From Tethya wilhelma (Eukaryota > Porifera > Demospongiae > Tethyida > Tethyidae), in NCBI GenBank assembly GCA_964030475.1, contig CAXIPT010000005.1:6185546-6249545 (forward strand): a DNA stretch of 64,000 nt, in the 5' to 3' direction. Shown piece by piece: positions 58,435 to 64,000 of the stretch (position 1 is the first letter of the stretch; every line of letters starts with the position of its first letter). Made by a program: the position numbers and the translations under genes. The notes beneath the pieces are model-generated. The model had not been told where the DNA came from and ran no database searches. It worked only from the letters and a program-made list of their open reading frames with translations.

Positions 58435-60110
58435 ATGCCCCTTTCTAAGAGAAAGCAGACATCAAAGGAAGCTATCAAAGCTAGGTGGCAACCCTACCAG
58501 ATACCAGAGAGCAGCAGGAGAGGTAAATATTAAAATAATGCATACAATAAACAATGATTGAACAATGAATAGCAATACAACAAAATTAATCTCCAGCAGC
58601 TGCCAATGACCAGATCTTTCAAGAGCTGGTCGGTGAGGAGGAGACTGAGGTAGAGCAACAGGAGCTGCAAGCCACTGCCCAGGATAGAGAGCCACTCAAC
58701 CCTGACCCTCAATCCAGCCATGGTGAAGCTGGGTCTCAGGTAGACAGTGACGTCGTGGCAGCTGTCAGTGACTGTCTACACAAACAGGGCATCTCCATTG
58801 ACATGGATCACTTCTCGTCTCTCATCGCTAGAACTTCTCTCCACCTGTCGAAGTCTGGAGCAGACTCCCCCGTTGTCACTGGAAGCACGAAGTCATGGAT
58901 GATGAACTACACAGTTCTGTCATTCATGATGAACGGTCAGATTTTTTCAGAATACGATCGCATAGCTTGGATGATTGGGCTCCCATCGTGTTCTGATAGT
59001 CAGTGGCATCGCATCATTGAGTGGCTTGAGACACATACCACTGCACTGGCTGACTGGTCATGTGAGCAGGTGAGGGAGAAGATACGACAGCGTGGAGACA
59101 ACACCAACTGGATGGCCTCGTACGATGGGTTCTATCCCATGCACCAGAGGCCATCACTCCAACAACAGCTCTGCCACAATGCACGACTACAAGACAGGAG
59201 CAGTGGCATGGTAATTTTGTTGAATTTATAATCAAAATAATGCTCACCATTCATATTTCAACCAGGTATGCACACTGAACCAAGCGGGGTCCACGTCACA
59301 ACTGGGAGGGCAGCGTGGAAGGTGAGAGATCCTCACTGGTGTGCAGGCAGAGGGATTCGTTCTTTCAGAGTTGGTGGTAGACAAGGACAGTAGTGTCAAT
59401 GCCATCTACTGCCAACACTTTCCAGAGGGAACCATCACGTACTGCAGCAACCACTGCTCCAAGACACTCCACTACGATCTGTCTAAAATTAAACAGAACA
59501 AGTGCACGGTAATTAATTCTTCATGATTACAATGAACAATTACAGTCATGTATCTCACATTTTATTGTCTACAGTGCTGTAGTCAGGGTCTTCCAAGATG
59601 CAAGAGAATGCCAGAGTCATTCCTTGCCAGTTGCAAAGTTGCCCTCAACAACTTCATTGCTTCTGTGCTGGAAATGGAAGACCCACTTGCAAAGTTCTCT
59701 GAAGGAATCCAGAACTTCTACGAGCACTATTGCAGGGACAACCACACCTCTGAATGGTGTAAACACGACAAGGTACTACAAAAATACAAATGCAATCGCA
59801 TGATGACAAATATTAATCATTAAATACACAGGAACACGATGCGGCACCATACACCTCCAAACACAGGTTACCTGTGAGTCCCAGAGTGGTCCGTTCAACA
59901 CACTGTTGAAGGAGATGGCTGAACGACCCCAAGACTATGTCTCTGAACGTGGACGTATCACCACAAACACTGTCGAGGGGTTCCATGGGCTAGCACTGAT
60001 GTACCGTGGGAAGAGGACTGACCTTGGCCATTCCCACTACATCTGTAAAACAAATATGGCCATTTGTCACAAGGTAGTTACAAACAATTCAATATTTCAC
60101 TTACGATCAA
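58435..60110 (+). pseudogene. Mutator-like transposase-derived region, frame-disrupted
   Basis: Exons 58435-58522 and 58597-59210 encode an open N-terminal part: MPLSKRKQTSKEAIKARW, later SWMMNYTVLSFMMNGQIFSE and NTNWMASYDGFYPMHQRP. Next, 59266-59345 holds the recognisable TKRGPRHNWEG block, but in another frame, preceded by TGA and followed by a two-base shift. The frame then resumes with VVDKDSSVNAIYCQHFPEGT, YCSNHCSKTLHYDLSKIKQN (to 59509), LPRCKRMPESFLASCKVALN (59575-59772) and NTVEGFHGLALMYRGKR (to 60073). The D-K-D-S-S, HFPEGTITYC and H..S.WC pattern matches the Mutator-like domain common in cnidarian and sponge genomes. It is upstream of, and apparently in one transcript with, the exonuclease domain at 60337. 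Confidence 0.6.
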
Positions 60111-60128
60111 TATAGTATGCATTTGTAG

Positions 60129-61619
60129 AATCTCAGCCCCATGTGGAAAGTGCTATGCCTCATGAGGATGGGAGTACAAATCCCATCTGACGCCATCTCC
60201 AGCACCCTGCAGGATCAGGAAGAGTGGTACAAGAAGTCCAAGAAACAGTCCACACAAGAGTACCACCACAAACGGTAACACTTACTGCAAATAAACCAAA
60301 CATGAAGTGACATTTAAGCATGGTGTGTTTCTACAGCAACTTACAGAAGAAGGCGAAGAAGGCACGGCATGAACAAGAGAAAGAGTACATCAACACTCTT
60401 TCTCAGTTCGGCCAACCTGTTGGAGAGTACTCAGGCCATGGTCAAGGTGAACGAGAGGACCCTCTACCAGACGAACCAGAAGATGTCATGGATGGCATCG
60501 AGGAGGGGCCTGATCCTGGTATGGAGGGAGTGGACACTGATGACGGCGGCAGTGACACAGAGGCTCTGCACATCCTCTTTGACATCGAGACCACTGGCCT
60601 GGGTGTGTACACCCAACACATCACTGAGATTGCTGCCAAAGTGATTGGTGTACCTCTTTCAGGGCTTTCTTCACCTTCATTCTCCTCACTTGTCAAAACA
60701 TCTCGCAAGATCTCCGCAAAAGGTGCCACACCTATTATTACAAAAAAATACATGAATTTATAAATTTATGTAATTGTATAGCAAACAGACGACAGGCATC
60801 ACTGCTGCAATGTTGCGGAGAGAAAGACCCCTTACTGAAGTGTTCCCTGACTTCATCAGTTGGGTAACACTTCTCATTGAAGAAGTTTCATCACAAACAG
60901 GCAAATCATATCACCCAGGTAACAAGTAATAGTTGGCCAATAATATTTACATACTGTGTTAATGAAGATTGACTGTTTTCCCTCCAGTATTGGTTGCTCA
61001 CAATGGCTTCTCCTTTGACTTCCCACTGCTAATTGCTGAGGTAGAGAGACGTCCTCTCCTGTCCACTGCCTGTCTGACGTCTCAGAATCTCCATTTTTCT
61101 GACACTCTGCCACACATGCGGCAGAAGAAGAAAGATGTACAGAGTTTCAAACTTGAAGCACTGTACTCACATTTTTTCCCAAGTGATCACTACCCAGGTG
61201 TGTATATACCTGTATGCAACAACAAGAAACACTGATACATAATTTTGTTTTCTTTTACTTGGACAATTATAGCACACAGAGCTCTAGCAGATGTGGAGGC
61301 AATGGAGAAGCTGATCATGCAAACTCCTCTAGGAGACTTACTGGGTGACCTTCCCTCCAGAACCACAGCACACCAGCTTCAATTGTGGAAGCTTCAGACT
61401 GGGAGTCATCAACGTTGCTCTGTCCTGCTTCGAGCGCTTGGTAAGAACATAACTCAATGTCAAGCAAAGCGTCTGGACAGCCTTGGCTTGACCTATCACG
61501 AGCTTAAATTCCTCAGGAACTCGAGCGACTGCACAGCTGACTTCCTGACGGTGCTCTCCAATAAGGGAGTCAACAGCAAGCCACTCAGAGAGAAGCTCGC
61601 GACTCTTATCAAGCCTTGA
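60129..61619 (+). CDS. DEDDh 3'-5' exonuclease domain, PML-I/Plex9-like, C-terminal part of composite gene
   Basis: Exons 60129-60276, 60337-60722, 60796-60918, 60988-61197 and 61273-61619 join in frame. After a basic linker (NLQKKAKKARHEQEKEY) and an acidic one, the exonuclease shows Exo I LFDIETTGLG (Asp and Glu), Exo II LVAHNGFSFDFPLL (Asp) and Exo III HRALADVEAM (His and Asp), so all five catalytic positions are kept. The C-terminal tail ITQCQAKRLDSLGLTYHELK resembles the end of the PML isoform I / Plex9 exonuclease group (by recall). The acceptor at 60795 was chosen because it keeps frame. The expected activity is removal of nucleotides from DNA or RNA 3' ends. Whether it is expressed with or without the upstream Mutator-like part is unknown. 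Confidence 0.75.
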
Positions 61620-62350
61620 AGCAGACCAGTCTGACAGCAAGTTCTATCTCAACCGCCGCTCTCCTCCTCACCAACTCACTGCTCTCCTCCTCACCATCAA
61701 GATTTCACCTCAACCGGCTCATCTAAGAGCCACCACAATCACAAAAGATTTCACTCTGATCTACCACAGAAGCTGCTCCTTTGAAGTGGATTGTCTGCCT
61801 ACGCGGTTTATTTAGTATTGAACGCGAGTAGAAAATAATTTGTACACGTGTTTGATGTACCGCTTTTTGTAAAATCTCTCTTTGTGATCACTGCAAGAGT
61901 GCCAAATTTAGAACACAAACTGCCTGACGTCAGCTCTTTAGAAGTACGTATTCTTTTTCCATTTATTCGCCCCTGGTTGGTTAGATCAGTGGGTGAGTCG
62001 AAAAAAATCGAACAAAGACAGTGGAAGCAGCCAAGAAATGGCGAAAAACGATACGTAGAAGTGTTTAGCAGCTAAAAATAAGTAGATATACCTCCTTTTT
62101 GGTTCTTCGATCGTTCTAGTTTGTGTTGAAATAGATGCGATAGGCAGAAAACTTGAAGTCAGTGAAAAAGCTGCTATTCAGAAATTTTTTTTCTAGCGTG
62201 CTCAGTATAGCTAGATATCCATTAGCGCTACCTGTTTGTGTAAAAATCTGGACAGAAAAGTTGATATTTTGTGTCTTTTGCAAGTTGGAAATTTCCCTAG
62301 CAACGCGGTGCGTGGGCATGTCCGACCACCCTTAAAGCAAGTTTTTTTCC
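61620..62350. other. 3' flank of exonuclease gene, no gene recognised
   Basis: Begins with a Ser/Pro-coding-looking but stop-interrupted stretch, then unique AT-rich sequence. No conserved frame on either strand. Confidence 0.45.
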
Positions 62351-62506
62351 GTATAGCGGGAAATTTTCATTTTCCCCCACGAAATTTGTAAGTTATGTGG
62401 TCGTCACATAATGTTGAGGCGCAATCCACAAAAATTTTCCCCGCGAATTTCTATTTAAGATGAAATCGCAAAAGTTTTCCCCCACGAAAATTTCCCACTA
62501 TACAGT
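62351..62506. mobile_element. MITE, family B, copy 2
   Basis: Ends gtatagcgggaaattttc and gaaaatttcccactatac are inverted. The interior repeats ttcccccacgaaa. Related to the element in eIF4A intron 9. Confidence 0.75.
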
Positions 62507-62929
62507 AAGCTTGACACTTGCTATGTAGGTGCAGGGGTGGTTGGGCTATACAACCACAGCAACACTCTTGAAAGCCTGGTATCCTAGCTAGAAAAAACAT
62601 CTTAACAAAAATGTAACTATCACTACGACATTTCTCAAAATGTAAGATCAAAATCACCATTCTATCTTGTTGCTTGCTGCTTACACTTTGATCATTCCTA
62701 TGTACTTGACCAAGAAGGACCAGAACTTTCTAATTAAGTGGTATCAAGGTACAATAGACTTGAGAAATAAGACGCAGCACTGCACATTAAGAAACATCTG
62801 GTTTAGCAAGTGTTTTAGAAACCAGTAATGTAGAAACTTTATACTGAGGGCCACAATATATTTTTTTCTTGTTGACAAGTGTCAGCACTTAAAAAACCAA
62901 TTTTATCAAGCATTTAATTGTACCTGGAT
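62507..62929. other. No gene recognised
   Basis: AT-rich sequence downstream (in gene orientation) of the last minus-strand exon recognised nearby. Confidence 0.4.
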
Positions 62930-63405
62930 TTCCTCAAGCCACTGCTTAACAGTATAGGTGTGCTTGCACATTTCTTCTTCACTAGGAACAAACTCATTGT
63001 AGATGACAGTCGCGCTCCAACTAATTGTTAGGAAATTCCTGTAAATGAATGATCAAACCGTAAACAGTAGCAAGGAATGAATGAAGATTGTACAATATTT
63101 TATATGGCCATGGTCTAAAACAGTCAAAATAAAGAGTTGTAGGATGGAAAACATCACTATTTCTTCCTGCTTGTTAATGTGAAAACCTATACTTATTCTT
63201 CACGTTTCTGGATGGCAAAGTAATACCAATACTGTCCATCTGTCAGGCAGTGGAGTATGGCTTTTGGAGTGATGAAATCGTTTTCTCCATGCAGGACATA
63301 ATATGCTTGGATAAGCACTTCTATTAAATTCTTTGAAGTCAAATTTTCTTTTCGATATAATCTGGGTTTCACCTCGTAAAGAATTACCGGGATGCTGCTA
63401 GCCTG
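62930..63405 (-). CDS. Unrecognised protein, two internal exons
   Basis: Two minus-strand exons. The first, about 63405-63210, encodes SSIPVILYEVKPRLYRKENL, then EVLIQAYYVLHGENDFITPK and GQYWYYFAIQK. The second, about 63042-62932, encodes NFLTISWSATVIYNEFVPSE and KHTYTVKQWLEEIQ. The hydrophobic strand followed by E-V-K (ILYEVK) recalls the ExK half of PD-(D/E)XK nuclease folds, as in Crinkler-like and transposon-linked proteins, but no upstream Asp motif is in view. Start and stop are not seen; upstream exons should lie past 63,405 or beyond the window. Function unknown. Confidence 0.4.
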
Positions 63406-64000
63406 TCAAATACAAATGTGAAAGGTAAACGCCTAACAAGAGTAACACGCAAGTGATTTACTTGCGGGTTATTAACCCTCGTTTTGTCTGTCTGACTGTT
63501 ACTAAGTAATGTCAAGAACGAATACAAACATTGGACAAAAGAAGAAAATTTAATTACAACAACAAAACAATTATATACATTCATCATATAGCTACACATA
63601 GTACGGCAGGTTAAGCTGAAAGAAAATGTGAGCTACAAGAGCTGGAAACAATATCACACATGACTTCATGTAATTAGCCCACAATGGCCAGTGGATTCCA
63701 GAATTACTCTGGGTTACACTTCTTGGTGCTAGTCTTTAGTCTTATGACCATGCAATTTTGTCACTGAAGTTGCCATTCTTGACATTTCGTTGTGACAGAC
63801 GGACAAACAAAACAACTACTGTAACCCTGTGGCGCATGCTCCGAGGGTAATAAAAACTCTACAACAACAATAAATTACAGGAAGGTTTGGTTTGTGAGGC
63901 TAGTGACACATTATTGTAGTACAACTTACTACTACTGATGCTTGCGGAAGACTTTTAACAATATAGTGCAACTCAGCATAAACTTCCAAAATACTACCTC
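63406..64000. other. Window end, no gene recognised
   Basis: AT-rich sequence, possibly an intron or 5' flank of the minus-strand gene before it. Confidence 0.4.

Overview
This is an animal nuclear genome window with spliced genes, canonical GT-AG introns often of only 60-150 bp, and dense GA/CA microsatellites. The gene set is metazoan: TFIIF-beta, profilin, COP9 subunit 6, FAM133, a PA-TM-RING E3, EFCAB11, eIF4A, a paired-like homeobox gene, a GDE2-like phosphodiesterase, CTP:phosphocholine cytidylyltransferase, NCBP2, a UIF-like export adaptor, an aldo-keto reductase, MED4 and SAP130. Compactness, several TIR/MITE families, pectin-acetylesterase-type genes in tandem and a Mutator-like/exonuclease gene suggest a non-bilaterian animal, most likely a sponge. 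That placement is inference; no marker in the window proves it.

Layout. 0.26-6.7 kb (-): GTF2F2, assembled twice, downstream of a Ser/Arg-rich nuclear protein gene with possible ZC3H13/Flacc affinity. 7-7.7 kb (+): profilin. 8.1-12.2 kb (-): FAM133 then COPS6 in close tandem. 12.3-14.5 kb (+): PA-TM-RING E3 with a 0.5 kb gap. 15-19.1 kb: EFCAB11 (-) back to back with eIF4A (+). 19.8-21.1 kb (+): homeobox gene with TATA box. 21.9-24.9 kb (-): membrane microprotein then GDPD-type enzyme, with a 626 bp duplication. 25-27.6 kb (+): PCYT1. 27.8-28.7 kb (-): NCBP2. 28.9-38.5 kb (+): pectin-acetylesterase/Notum-family genes, three distinct paralogues plus an exact 3.2 kb re-assembly of two of them. 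38.7-49.1 kb (-): UIF-like adaptor, aldo-keto reductase and MED4 with a small TATA-box gene inside an intron. 49.4-54.7 kb (+): SAP130, missing its last exons. 55.9-57.6 kb (+): unrecognised gene. 58.4-61.6 kb (+): decayed Mutator-like transposase region followed by an intact DEDDh exonuclease domain. 62.9-63.4 kb (-): exons of an unrecognised gene.

Many genes serve RNA synthesis and handling: TFIIF, MED4 and SAP130 in transcription, NCBP2 and the UIF-like protein in capping and export, eIF4A in translation. Divergent start codons 160-330 bp apart recur, and same-strand neighbours separated by only 77-136 bp recur. No operon is proven.

Assembly quality shapes interpretation. Isolated single Ns (2257, 9582, 32901, 33238, 53907, 55875, 58309) look like contig joins. 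One carries Tn5 mosaic-end (Nextera) sequence; others flank unmerged duplicates or fragments of unrelated genes. Several apparent duplications and one broken gene are therefore probably artefacts. The strongest biological item is the gene at 58.4-61.6 kb. Exon edges were placed by eye from splice consensus, reading phase and family similarity; no search was run.
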